DNA of 64,000 nucleotides from Ricordea florida (GCA_949710005.1 OX453280.1:14422258-14486257), one strand, 5' to 3'; counted from the stretch's first letter, positions 31,040-42,801 are shown. Numbers and translations are program-made. Notes: generated by a model not told the origin, from the sequence alone.

Positions 31040-33416
31040 TAGCACCTTTAGTACTTGTAGTGAATATAGTACTAAGCTGTAGTGGCTATGGCAGCGATAG
31101 TAGCAGTAGTACTAACGGTGACACCTGTAGTAGCTGAAGTAACAGTAGTAGCAGTAGTAGCTGTAGTACCTGAAGTACTTGTAGAACCTGTAGAAGCTGT
31201 ACTACTTTTAGTACGTATCGTACATGTAGTAGCTGTAGTAGGTGTTGTACTTGTAGTAGTTGTAGTAGCAGTTAGTACTTGTAGTAGCTGTAAATGCTGT
31301 AGTCCATGTAGTAGCTGGAATACCTGTAGTAGCATTAGTGGCTCTCGTAATTTTAGTAGCTGGGGTACTTGTAGTGGCTGTAGTAGCTTTAGTAGCTGTA
31401 GCAGCTGTAGTACTTGTAGTACGTGTAGTACTTGTAGTAGGTGTAGCACTTGTAGTACCTGTACTACTTGTAGTGCCTGTAGTAGTTGTAGTAGCTGCAG
31501 CACTTGTAGTAGCTGCAGCACTTGTAGTAGCTTTAGTAGCTGTAGTACTTGTAGTAGCGGAAGTACTTGTAGTAACTTTAGTAGCCTCAGTAGCTGTAAT
31601 ACTTTTAGTATGTGTAGTACTTGTAGTAGGTGTAGTACTTCTAATACCTGTAGTACTTGTAGTACCTGTAGTACTCATAGTAGCTGGATTACTTGTAGTA
31701 CTTGTAGTAGCTTTAGTACTTGTAGTAGCTTTAGTACTGGTAGTACCTTTAGAACCTGTAGTACTTTTAGTAGCTGTAGTAGCTATAGTAGCTGTAGTAG
31801 ACATAGTAGCTGTACATGTTGTAGCTGGAGTAGCTTTAGTACGTGAAGTACTAGCTGTAGTACGGGTCGTAGCTGAAGTGATTTTTGTAATTGTAGAACA
31901 TGTGGTAGCTGTAGTAGATGTAGTAGCTGTAGTACTTGTAGTAGCTGTTGTAGCTGTAGTACGTGAAGTACGTGTAGTAGCTGTACTAATTGTAGTACTT
32001 GTAGAACATGTAGTAGCTGTAGTAGCTGTATTCCTTGTAGTAGCTTGAATACCAGTAGTAGCTGTAGTGGCTTTAGTACATGTTGTAGCTGGAGTACTTG
32101 TAGTAGCTGTAGTACCCTTAGTACCTGTAGTAGCTGTAGTACTTGTAGTAGCTGTAGTGGCTGTAGTCCTTGTAGTAGCTGGATTACCTGTAGTAGCTGT
32201 AGTTGCTGTAGTACTTGTAGTAGCAGGAGTACTTGTAGTAGCCGAAGTAGCCTTAGTACCTGTAGTAGCTGTAGTACTTGTAGTACGTGTAGTACTTGTA
32301 GTAGCCTTAGTACCTGTAGTAGCTGTAGTACTTGTAGTACGTGTAGTACTTGTAGTAGCCTTAGTACCTGTAGTAGCTGTAGTACTTGTAGTAGTCGTAG
32401 TACTTGTAGTAGGTGTAGCACTTGCAGTGCCTGTAGTACTTGTAGTAGCTGTAGTACTTGAAGTAGCTGCGGTAGCTGTAGTACTTGTAGTAGCTGTAGA
32501 ACCTTTAGTACCTTCAGTAGCTGTAGTAGCTCTAGAAGCTGTAGTAGCTGTAGTACTTGTAGTACCCAAATTCCCTGTAGAAGTTGAAGAAGTAGCTGGA
32601 AACCTTTAGTTCTTCTAGTTGCCGTTGTACATGTAGTTTCTGTATTAGCTGTAGGTTCTGTTGATTATGTAGTACCTGTAGTAGCTGTAGTACTTGTAGT
32701 AGATGTAGGTTCTGTTGATTATGTAGTACCTGTAGTAGCTGTAGTACTTGTAGTAGATGTAGTAGCTGTAATAGTTGTCGTAGCCGTAGTAGCGATATTA
32801 CCTGTAGCTGCTGTAGTACCTGTCGTAGCTGTAGTACTTTTAGTTGTTGTAGAACCTGTAGTATTCGAATTAGGTGTAGTATTTGTAGTACCTGTAGTAG
32901 CTGTAGTAGCTACTCATCGTAGTTGTAGCATCTATAGTACTTGTAGTACTTGTAGCAGTTGTAGTAGCTGTAGTACCTGTAGTATTTGTAGTAGGTCTAG
33001 TACTTGTTTTTAGCTGTAGAACTTGTCGTAGCTTTAGTACTTGTACTACCTGTAATACTTGTAGTAGCTGAAGTACTCGTAGTAGCTTTAGTATCTGCAG
33101 TACTTGTAGCTGGAGCAGTACTTGTAGGTGTAGCAGTACTTGTAAGTCTAAATAGTTGTAGTAGCTGTAGCTCTTGTACTAGCTGTACTACCTCTAGTAC
33201 TTGTAGTAGCTGTAGTACTTGTACTAGCTGTAGAAGCTGTAGTACTTGTAGTACCTGTAGTAGTTGTTGTAGGTGTAGTAGTTATAGTAGCTGTAGCACT
33301 TCTGTTAGATGTAATTCAATTAGTGCCTGTAGTACAGGTAGTAACGGTAGTACCTAAAGTACCTGTAGTACCTGCAGTACCTGTAGTACTTGTAGTAACT
33401 GTAGTACTTGTAGTAG
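31040..33416 (+). repeat. GTA-based minisatellite, forward half
   Basis: About 2.4 kb of variants of GTAGTAGCTGTAGTACTT. All six frames are open over long distances because the period is a multiple of three, giving spurious Ser/Cys, Val/Ala or Thr-rich proteins. Confidence 0.9.
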
Positions 33417-33950
33417 CTACTACAGGTACTACAGGTATTACAGCTACTACAGCTTACACTTGTACTACAGCTACTTCAGCTACTACAAGTACTAAAGCTA
33501 CTACAGCTACTGCAGCTACTATAAGTACTACAGCTACTACGGCTACTACAAGTACTCCAGCTACTACAGCTACAACAAGTACTACAGTTACTAAAGGTAC
33601 TACAAGTACTACAGACCTACAGCTACTTCAGGTACTTTAGGTACTACAGGTGCTGCAGCTACTTCAGGTAGTACAGCTATTACAGGCACTACATTTACTA
33701 TAGCTACTGCAAGCACTACAGGTAATAAATGTTCTAAAGTACTACAGCTATTTCAAATACTACAACTACTACAGGTACTAGATCTACTACAAGTTTCACA
33801 GCTACTGCAGCTACTACAGGTAGTTCAGGTGCTACAACTACTACAGCAACTTCAGCTACTACAACTACTACTTTTACTACAGCTACTACTGCTACTTTTG
33901 CCACTACAGCTACTACAGCTGCTATAGCCACTACAGCTTAGTACTATATT
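33417..33950 (-). repeat. GTA-based minisatellite, inverted half
   Basis: The reverse complement of the same repeat (ACTACAGCTACTACAGGTAC). The switch lies at about 33417. With the forward half it can fold into a long imperfect hairpin. Confidence 0.9.
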
Positions 33951-34004
33951 AACTACAAGTAGTACAGGTGCTATATTCGTGTCGGTTATCATGGACCTAT
34001 TACC

Positions 34005-34012
34005 CGGAAATG
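34005..34012 (+). repeat. target-site duplication, right
   Basis: CGGAAATG, identical to 31001-31008. Confidence 0.8.
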
Positions 34013-34030
34013 CGTCCTATTTACAATTTG

Positions 34031-37000
34031 TCTATTTCCCTGATATGCCTATGTATTCACCTGATTAGCAGATGTATTTACCTAATTGGTTGACTTCTTT
34101 ACCCGATTGGGTAAGTATTTACTTCATTTGCCTAATTGTTTACCTTATTGGCTTATAGCTTTATTTGATTGGCCCATATATTTATTTCATTTGCGGATTT
34201 CTTTATCTGATTAGCCTATATATATTTAAATGATTAGCCTATGTATTTACTCGATTAGCTGGTGTATTTACCTGATTAGCTGATGTATTTACCTGATTAC
34301 CTCTTCCACTCACTAGTCCTTGGAAACTTGCCTTGTTGGCCGATGTATTTGTCTGATTGGCCAATGTATTTTCCTCGTTTGCCCATGTATTTACTTGACT
34401 AGCAGATGTATTTACCTCATTACCCTTTGTATTTACCTGATTGGCTGATGGATTAACCAGATTGTTCTATGTATTTGACTGATTAGCCTATGCATTTACC
34501 TAATTAGCCTATGCACACCCTAGTACTCTCAAATGTCCCTGCCTGGCAGAAGTATTTGAATGATTAACCAATGTATTTTCCTAATTGGCCAATGTATTTA
34601 CTTGAAAAGGAGATCTTTCTACGTGATTTACAGCTTTGTTTACCTAATTAGCCTACGTATTTAACTAATTAGTCTATCTAATTAAATGATTAGCCTTTGT
34701 ATTTACCTGATGACCACTGATTTGAATTCAAATTCAAGGTGAAAGTTATACATTAACTTCACCGAGTAATGCGACACTTGAATATAAAGGTACTTCTACA
34801 GAAAAAAATAAACAAGTCTAGTATAAATAATACGACAAAAAGGTATTGATACAAAATAGTTCTCGAAGTTCTTTTTTTTGTGGGATTAGCTCATGGATTT
34901 TCCTGATCGGTAAATGCATTTACTTAATTAGAAGATGTATTTACCTAATTAGCCTATGTATTTACCGATTAGAAGATGTATTTACCGATTAGAAAATGTA
35001 TTTGGCTAATTAGCCCATGAATCTGTCTCATTGGCTGAAGGATTTACCTAATTGGCCTATTAATATACCTGATCAGCAAATTTATGTACTTGATTAATCT
35101 ATAATATTACCTAATTAGTTTATCTCTTTATCTGATTAGCCTATGCATTTGCCTAATTACCCTATTTATTTACCTGACTGCCTGGTGGGCTTTCCTGATT
35201 CGCCTATGTATTTACTTGATTAGCAGATATGTTTACCTAATTAGTCCATCTATTTACCTGATTAGCCTATATATTAACCTGATTAACCTATTTACTTACC
35301 TGATTAGCGTATCCGCTTACTTGTACTTAATTGGCAGATCTATTTGCAGATTTGCCTATGTATTTACTTTATTAGCAGATGTGTTTACCGGATTAACCAA
35401 TGTATTTACGTGATAAGCCCATGTATTTATCTAATGGATTTACCTGATTAATCTATTTATATACCTGATCTGATATCTATTTACCTGATTAGCCTAAAAA
35501 CTTACCTATCTATTTATCTGACTAGCCTATTTATTTGTCTAATTAGCCTATCTATTGACCTGATTGCCTGATGGGCTTACCCGATTAACTGATGTATCTA
35601 CTTGATTGGCTAATGTATTTACCACTCACTCGTACTTTGAAATTGGCCTTATTGGTCCATGTATTTGCTTGATTGGCCAATGTATTTTCCTAATTGGCCA
35701 CTGAAGTTACTTGAAGAGCAGATCTATTTACCTTATTAACATCTGTATTTACCTAATTAGCCTATTTATTTACCTGATTAGCCTATGTATTTACCTAATT
35801 GGCTAATCGATTTACCCGATTAGCCTATATATTTACTTGATTAGCTATCCGCTTACTAGTACTCTGAAATACTCCTGCTTGGCTGATGTATTTTTCTAAT
35901 TGGCAGATGTGTTTACCTGATTAGCCAATGCATTTACCTAATAAGCCTATGTTTCTACTTATTTCGCCGTTGGGTTTACATGATTGGCCCACTTATATAC
36001 CTGTTTAGCCTACCTATTTACCTGGTTACATTATACATTTATCTAATTAGTTTATCTATTTTTCTAATTAGCCCATGTATTTGCCTAATTAACCTATCTA
36101 TTTACCTTATTGCCGGATTAATTTACCTAATTGCTCTATCTATATACCTGATAAGCCTGTCTATTTACTTGATTTTCAGATGCATTTAACAGATTAGCCT
36201 ACGTATTTACTTTATTAGCATATTTATTTTTGAGTGGCTGAGGGGATTTAGCTTATTGGCCCATGTATTATTTTGATTAGTAGATTTTTTTACCTGATCA
36301 ACAGATGTATTTGCCTGATTAGCCTCTGTATTTGCCTAATTAGCCTATGTATTTACCTGATTAGCTGACTTATTAACCTGATTAGCCTATGTATTTGTCT
36401 GATTAGCCCATCCACTCATTATACTTTTAAATTTGAGTAATTGGCCAATGTATTTTTTTAATACGGATATGCAGTTACTTGATAAGCAAATCTATTTAAC
36501 TCTGTAGTTAACGGATTAGCCTATGTAATTAACTAATTAGCATATGCAGTTACCTGATAAACCTATGTATTTACTCTATTAGCTAGTGGATTTACCTAAT
36601 TTTTCTATGTATTTACTTATATAGCAGATGTATTTAAGTAAGCTATGTATATACCTGATTAGCAGATGTATTTCCTAATTACCCTATGTTTTTACGTGAT
36701 AAGCCTATATAAATACCTGATTGGCCTATGAATTTACCTGATTAAACCATGTAGTTACTTAAATAGCATATGTGCTTAACTGATTAGCCTACATATTTAC
36801 CTGATTGGCTGATAAGTTTACCTGACTTGCCTATGTATTTACCTGATTAGCCTACCTAATTAGTTTGTCCAGTTATCTAGTTAGGCTATGAATTTGCTTA
36901 TATAATTAACTTATATATTTACCTGATTGCCGGATGGGCTTACCTAATTGCTTTTGTCATGGATGTACCTGATTGGCCTATGATATATTTGATTAGCCTA

Positions 37001-38430
37001 TCTATTTACCTGATTAGCCTATATTTACCTAATTAGTTTATCTATTAATCTGATTAGCCTATGTATTTGCCTAATTGGCTTGTCTATTTAACTGATTGCC
37101 TGTTGGGTTTACCTAGTTAGCCTATGTGCTTATTTGATTAGCAGGTATGCTTACATGATTAGCGTATGTATCTACCTGACTAGCTTATGGATTTACCTGA
37201 TTAGCTTATATTTACTATTACTTTATCTATTTATCTGATTAGCCCAAGTATTGGCCTTATTAGCCTATCTTTTTATCTGACTGCCTGAAGGGTTTATCTA
37301 CTTAGCCTATATATAGGCTATATGTCAAATTGATTAGCAGCTATGCCTGATGGGTTCACCTTATTGGCCCATTGATATACGTGATTACACTAACTATTTA
37401 CCTGATTAGATTATTATTTCCCTAAGTAGTTTGTCTATTTATCCAATTAGCGTATGTATTTGCCTAATTAGCCTATCTTTTCATCTAATTAGCTATGTAT
37501 TTGCCTAATTAGCCTGTCTATTTACCTGACTAGCTTATATATTAGCTTAATTAGCCTATCCTTTTACCAGATTGATTGATGAATCTACCTAATTTTGTTC
37601 ACTTATATACCCGATTAGCCTAACTATTTACCTGATTAGATTATATATTTCAATAATGCGTTTGTCTAATTATTTAATTAGCCTATGAACTTCCCTAATT
37701 AGCCTACCTTTTTACCTGACTCCCTGATGGGTTTACCTAGTTAGCTTATGTCCTTACTTGATTAGCAGCTATGGTAAAAAGGTTGGATAATTAGGCAAAT
37801 ACATAGCCCAATTAAATAAATCCATAAGCTAAATAGATAAACATATAATCTTATCAGGTAAAACGATCGGCCAATTAGGCAATTACATAGTCTTATCAGA
37901 TAAATAGATAATGACATTAGATAAATATATAATCTTATCAGGTAAATAGATAGGCCAAGTAGACAGGCTGAACAGACATATAAGTAGTGCAATTAGGTAA
38001 ACCCATTCGGCAATCAGTTAAATAGATAGGCTAATTAGGCAAATACATACGCTAACTAGATAAAAAGATAAGCTAATTAGATAAATGTATCATCTAATCA
38101 GGTAAATAGATCGGCTAATTAGGCAATTACAAAGTTTAATCAGATAAACGGATAAACCAAGTCTATGTGTTTACTTGATTAGCAGTTATGGTAAAAATAT
38201 TGGATAATTATGTAAATACATAGCCTAATTGAAATAAATAGATAAGCTAATTTGATAAATATATAATCTTATCAGGTAAATAGACAGGCCAATTAGGCAA
38301 TTACATAGTCTAATCAGATAGATAGATAAACTAATGAGGTAGTTATATAGGCTAATCAGATAAGTAAACAGGCTGATCAGACATAAATAGTGCAATTAGG
38401 TAAACCCATTCGGCAATCTGTTAAACAGTT
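34031..38430. repeat. 21-bp AT-rich minisatellite, second block
   Basis: The same family as 22.7-27.8 kb, forward to about 37770 and reverse to 38430. A unique insert of about 165 bp (34722-34890), starting with the palindrome TTGAATTCAAATTCAA, interrupts it. The segment at about 36410-36680 matches 26460-26720 and, inverted, about 24200-24480, so large pieces were copied within and between blocks. Confidence 0.9.
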
Positions 38431-38899
38431 AGGCGAATAGTGTGACTAGCCCGCGTTGACCTTTTACGCGGCCCGCGGTCGACCACGTTGGGCCACCTGT
38501 GCTTTCCGATCTGCCCGCGAAGAAGCGTGATTTCCCCGCGGTCAAGGTGCTATTTCCCCGCGGTGAAGTGAAACGCGCCCCCGTGCAACACCTTACCACC
38601 TCCTCCCCTGTGGGGATCGTGTCACGCAACAGCCTCTTACCCGACATTTCCCACCGTACCTCCCCAACCTCGGCTATTTGAAGGTCGGTTTCGAATGGCC
38701 CACGAACACACTGTCCCTTCCCCTCTCGTAAATCCGACGGACGCGGAATACGATAGCGAAAGACGAATTGCTTATATTGCAACGAGGAATCGGGCGCTTC
38801 TCGCTTCAAGGAGGTAATAGAATTAAGGGGGCAAGAGTTTTCGTACGTGCGTTTTTTCGGGTTATACAATTCTCTTGCGCAGTTGTCGCACTTCGCGAT
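38431..38899. other. CpG-rich, possible promoter region
   Basis: The base composition changes sharply to GC- and CpG-rich (CCCGCGTTGACC, CCCCGCGGTCAAGG, CCCCGCGGTGAAG). A minus-strand frame of 157 codons is open across it, but its Ser/Arg/Gly composition looks incidental. It may be the promoter of the ORF starting at 38900. Confidence 0.35.
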
Positions 38900-39191
38900 C
38901 ATGACAGATGAGGCTCAGAGACGAGAGGCATCTTACGAAGTGCGACAGGCATTGTTATGTTATTCTCGTCTTCTTAGTTGTAAGCAGTGCTTTATTCGTT
39001 GTCATTTGTCCACTTTGCAGTTAAAAATCCGCGACACGGACGTCTACCGTTTCGTAGAAGAAATGGGGAGCTATTTGGAAGGAAAACTGTTGCCGTTAGA
39101 CGAGGTTTGCTTTGAATTCTCTTTTCGATTTTGCGGTCGCATGTGTTTCCTTATGCAAATTGGGCCCGTCGGTTCATCGCCGGACGGCTAG
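38900..39191 (+). CDS. possible 96-aa ORF or first exons of a host gene
   Basis: From ATG 38900 the frame reads MTDEAQRREASYEVRQALL..., is open to TAG 39189-39191, and contains KIRDTDVYRFVEEMGSYLEG, which looks like genuine protein. The pieces around it (Cys/Leu/Phe-rich) look more like intron, so this could be exons of a spliced gene continuing at 39791. I could not settle the splice sites and do not recognise a family. The 600 bp from 39192 to 39790 hold no other call. Confidence 0.3.
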
Positions 39192-39790
39192 AGTAACTAT
39201 TATTTACGTGCGGTGATCCACGTTCTTTTTCTTAGTCCAAAACCCAGAATCAGCCGGACACAGAACCCTAAGCTAGATGGCAAGTGTTGGTTTTTCTCTT
39301 TTTGTTTTGTTCCCGTCTACTTCTTGCTATCGGCCGTTTGCGTTTTGCTTAAAAACAGTAACAACAAAAAAATACACCGGTTTTAATTATGCGAGACGCC
39401 GAGCACGCGTCAAATAGGTGGAAAATACATGTGGCCCGATAACGCGACTTTTGAATAAATGAAAGTCGCAGCGCTGTATTCCTCGGACATATATGTGTGT
39501 TTTTTTGTTGAATCTATGCCATCCGTGTTCGAACTGAAAACTTCGGCCGTCTGCGTTGCCTTGACATTAACGGACGCACGCAGGCAAATGACCCGTCTTT
39601 TCGGTGCGTGTACTAGCGCATTTCTATTTAGGGCGTTCAAGGAAAACATAATATCGAGGTGTCATAATATCTTGTCGCCTTATTTTGAAATTCGTATCGG
39701 GAAAAGCAGAAGAGAGGAAAAAAAACAACAACAATGATTACTTTGTTTCACACTGTCGTTTATATTGTGCTCGACAACGTCGCTTCAAAA

Positions 39791-40066
39791 ATGAACAGGC
39801 AACATCCTAATAGTCACCGGGAAATTGGTGAAGCCATGGAAAATATCCGGAGGTAATCGGATGTTCTTGTAACGCGAAAATATAATCTGGGTAATAACAG
39901 TGCGTGCGATGTCATAATTCCAGGGACAACATGATACGGTTTGCCAAGGAATTTTGCCAGGACCAATTCCCGAACAACAATACAGGTTAGTTTTACTACT
40001 TATGTGTTATTTTATTTTTTTGAAGGATCTCAAACGGACAACGCAGGACCACAACAATGGGAATAG
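39791..40066 (+). CDS. small spliced gene candidate, three exons
   Basis: Exons 39791..39852, 39924..39985 and 40026..40066 have good GT-AG junctions (CGGAG|GTAATC, TTCCAG|GGACA, ACAG|GTTAG, TTGAAG|GATC), and the phases (2, then 1) agree. The 54-residue product begins MNRQHPNSHREIGEAMENIR and contains NMIRFAKEFCQDQ, ending at TAG. AATAAA follows near 40250. It may be the 3' part of a longer gene whose upstream exons lie near 38900-39090. Charged and helical; family not recognised. Confidence 0.45.
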
Positions 40067-40424
40067 AAGGAACGGCCAGTGACTTCAGAGAGACAGCGAG
40101 AGTTCAGTTGGAACGAAGAAGATGTTTTGATATTTTGTATAAACGTTTATTGACTAAGCACTGCAAAATCCCAAGTTTTCAAGCCAGTGTAACGCGGCTA
40201 GATTACCCGTCGCCAATCATTCTCTTGAAGGCCTAGGAAAAACAAAATGAAATAAAAAAATGAACAAAATTGACTCTTTGCTGATTTGACTTGGGGCAAA
40301 AGAAAAAACTCCTGGATTGTAGCTGCCTTCTGTTTTTGTTTCTTTTACATTTATTATATTTCCTTTGTATTGTTAACCCTTGACGCCCTGAAGTGACCAG
40401 TATCCAATTTCTCGTTACAATATT

Positions 40425-40862
40425 CCCTGTACAACAACCATTCAGGTTATGAGAATAACAAACAATGATCACCAAGAAGGAGGCACATCGATATTTGTTG
40501 ACAAATTCTCCCGGCGGGTACAATAACAAATACACGAGAACAGCTAGGACAAAACGAATATTTAATATGTGAATATGTAACAACCGTTAAGGTTATGAGA
40601 ATAACCAAAATGACCACTAAAGCGAGTCATATCGATGTTTATAAACAAATTATCCTCGCCGGTACAACAACAAGTACGCGAGAACAGTTACGACAAAACA
40701 CATTTATATCGGAGAGTTGTCTTGATATTAAAACAAGTTCTCTTCGCTAGTGCCGAAAAAAACGAATATCGATATCGGGGCTTAAATGGTAAATTTAGGA
40801 ACCGAATCGTGGAAACTTACGAAGAGGATATGAAATTGTCGTTTTGTTCAAACATACAATAA
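40425..40862 (+). repeat. imperfect ~150-bp tandem duplication and short ORF
   Basis: About 40425-40560 and 40575-40710 are diverged copies (GGTTATGAGAATAAC, ATCGATnTTTnT, CGAGAACAG). A 75-codon frame (40635-40862) begins in the second copy and stops inside an AATAAA, which suggests a transcript end rather than a proven gene. The rest of 40067-41050 shows nothing else; a G-rich stretch lies at about 40905-40975. Confidence 0.45.
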
Positions 40863-41059
40863 AGAATTTGAAAAAGGAAAACAACACTGTGTTTTCTATT
40901 TTTTGGGGGGCGGTTTGTCGTTGTCGTTTCTTTCTTTTTGTTTGGAAGAGGCACTGGGAAAAAGGGGGGTAGGGGTGTGTTTGAGGTAGCCGAAAGGAAC
41001 CTAGACTATTTTCTGTATCTTATAACGCTTTTTCACTTCCGAGCTCGACTTTATAGATT

Positions 41060-41250
41060 TTATTCTGTTTAGCGTGTCGGACTTCCGAAAAGGAGGTTTA
41101 TAGTTCGAGCCCTGGTGCTGGCACTGTGTTGTTTCCTTAGACAAGAAACTTTACTCCACGCCGTCTCTCTCCCCCCAGGTGTATAAATGGGTACCGGCGA
41201 TGCAATGCTGGGGGGCGACCCTGCGATGGACCAGCCACCCATGTGTTTTT
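41060..41250 (+). mobile_element. tRNA-derived SINE, partial
   Basis: It contains a Pol III B-box-like segment (AGTTCGAGCCC, about 41101-41113) followed by a conserved SINE body (CTTTACTCCACGCC..., AGGTGTATAAATGGGTACC, CTGCGATGGACCAGC). This body is known from SINEs of several invertebrates, including cnidarians. The 3' end joins the dispersed repeat. Confidence 0.65.
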
Positions 41251-41274
41251 CTGTTTTGTTCGAGAATCTTGTCC

Positions 41275-42046
41275 TCTCAAAAATCTTGCCCTCTCAAATC
41301 GCCTGACCGGCAGACTTGTCTTTCGCAGGAGACAAAACGTTCGACAGGATTCACGGACAGAATCTGCACAACGGGATTCTCTGCCGCGAATCGCACTTCA
41401 GCTGAAAAGGATCCTCCATGCCTCGCACCGGAAATATAGAACGACATGCGACAGATATCATCCTGGCCTGACACCAAGAAGATCGACCGACTTGCGACAG
41501 ACATCGTCCTGGCCTGACGCCATAAAGATCGACCGACGGGCGACGGGATCCTCGTCTCAGACGGGCACTTAGGTTCGGGCTAACACTTCAAACACACACA
41601 AGGGAAAAAAATTGAACATGAAACACATTGAATCCGAATAAGAAAGAATATACAAATCTTTACTACACGAGGTTTTTTCTTTCCGTTTTTCGTGTATTTA
41701 AGAATTTTGTCCTCCCGAGTCGTTTCTTCGAGAGGAGAATCGTTTGTCTTACGCCGGGAAGATCGACCGACCTGCAACAGATATCGTCCTGGCCTGACGC
41801 CGGGAAGATCGACTGACGTGCGACAGGAATCTCGTCTCAGACGGGCACTTAGATTCGGGCTAACACTTCGAACACACACCCAAGCGAAAAAAATTAAACA
41901 TAAAACACAGTGAACACGAATAAAAAAATATATACAAGGCTTGACAACACGAGTTTATTTTTTTCCTTTTTTCGTGCCTTTAAGAATTTTGTCCTTCCGA
42001 GTCGTTCCTTCGAGAGGAGAATCGTTTGTCTCGCGCTGGGAAGATC
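41275..42046 (+). repeat. dispersed tandem repeat, right block, cut by the Polinton
   Basis: About three units of the family at 1-1020, period near 290 bp (AATTTTGTCCTCCCGAG at about 41703 and again at about 41992). The last unit stops inside GGGAAGATC at 42046, where the Polinton begins. Confidence 0.8.
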
Positions 42047-42340
42047 AGTAGTAAAGGGGGCCACTCTGGCACAAATGGAGGCTTCTGATTTGGTGTTGAA
42101 AAAGTTTTTTTCAGGGTATTTAAAAGTGGCGGCGGTGTCGAAACTATGCAAATGGCGGGAAAAAAAACCGGTTTGACCGGTTTGGGCGGGTTTTGGCGGG
42201 AAAGGGGCTTAGCATCCCCCCACCAATGAATTCATGACTTTGATGATAAAAGGGGTGGAGAGCATGATGAGTTTCATTCCTTAAAGGCATCATGGCGACA
42301 TAAGTAAAAAAAAAACGGTATTAAAAAAAGGGTATCGCTA
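42047..42340 (+). repeat. Polinton left terminal region
   Basis: The terminal region includes CCGGTTTGACCGG, GGGCGGGTTTTGGCGGG and CCCCCCACC, and a possible TATA at GTATTTAAAAG (about 42116-42126). The inverted partner should lie beyond 64000. The first genes read rightward from here. Confidence 0.6.
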
Positions 42341-42366
42341 TTACCCGAGATGAGTACGACAGATAC

Positions 42367-42552
42367 ATGGATACATTGGATGATGATGATATCACGAAGT
42401 ACTTACCACCACCAGAAGGGGCTGTTATTGAGGATGATGAGAGAGCACTCTTGGAAAACGCTTTACATACCTTGAAGTTGGAAGAGTGGCAGGGAAGAGA
42501 TTACAAGAAAGTGGTCATGCAGTTGGATATGCATATCTCTCAGCTGGAGTGA
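42367..42552 (+). CDS. Polinton small acidic ORF, 61 aa
   Basis: ATG 42367 to TGA 42550-42552. The N-terminus is acidic (MDTLDDDD) and the rest helical (ALLENALHTLKLEEWQG). It is the first frame inside the left end. No family recognised, and it may be part of a longer decayed gene. Confidence 0.4.
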   Translation: MDTLDDDDITKYLPPPEGAVIEDDERALLENALHTLKLEEWQGRDYKKVVMQLDMHISQLE

Positions 42553-42558
42553 TTAACA

Positions 42559-42801
42559 TGGGAAAGAAACAAAAAAGACATTACATGCGATGTGTTCTTT
42601 TGGGAAGATTTTGGCATGGGTGAGTGTTTTTACCAAGCAGAATGGAAAGGTGAAATCCTACCCAAAGAGAAAACCCACAAGATCAATGTATTTGAGGATC
42701 CACAAAATGATGAGAAGATCGCTTGTGGATTCATTCGTTCCACTGTCAGTGGCAAAGACTTACCTTTCATCCTCACGGAAATCAGATGGAGCAACAACTA
42801 A
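42559..42801 (+). pseudogene. Polinton ORF, copy 1 of a tandem pair
   Basis: The homologous frame (KDITCDVFFWEDF ... FIRSTVSGKDLPFILTEI) runs to TAA 42799-42801, while the nearest upstream ATG (42559) is in another frame. The start is therefore lost or frameshifted. It aligns over its length with the next gene (VFFWEDF/VWFVADW; CGFIRS/CGIIRS; LPFILTEI/FPFVITKI), so the two are tandem duplicates. Confidence 0.5.

Larger units (their letters stand above)
31009..34004. mobile_element. 2,996-bp TIR element with fold-back satellite interior and 8-bp TSD
   Basis: The ends are inverted repeats of about 90 bp (GGTAATAGGTCCATGATAAC at 31009; its complement ends at 34004). They are flanked by the direct repeat CGGAAATG. 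Joining the flanks restores a unit of the second satellite, which shows an insertion. The interior is a trinucleotide-like minisatellite in two inverted halves, with no transposase frame. An 8-bp duplication is typical of hAT-like and some other cut-and-paste families, so this is probably a non-autonomous DNA transposon of fold-back type. The superfamily is inferred only from TSD length. No intact relative is in the window. Confidence 0.75.

Noticed and set aside
31082..33640. Long frames coding Ser/Cys-, Val/Ala- or Thr-rich proteins
   Set aside because: They are read-outs of the GTA-based minisatellite, whose period is a multiple of three; open in several frames and on both strands.
22733..38430. 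CRISPR-like regular repeats
   Set aside because: Monomers are contiguous, degenerate and without unique spacers, with no cas genes; it is minisatellite DNA in a eukaryote.
38429..38902. 157-codon minus-strand ORF
   Set aside because: Lies over a CpG-rich promoter-like stretch, has incidental composition and starts at the satellite border; not called as a gene.
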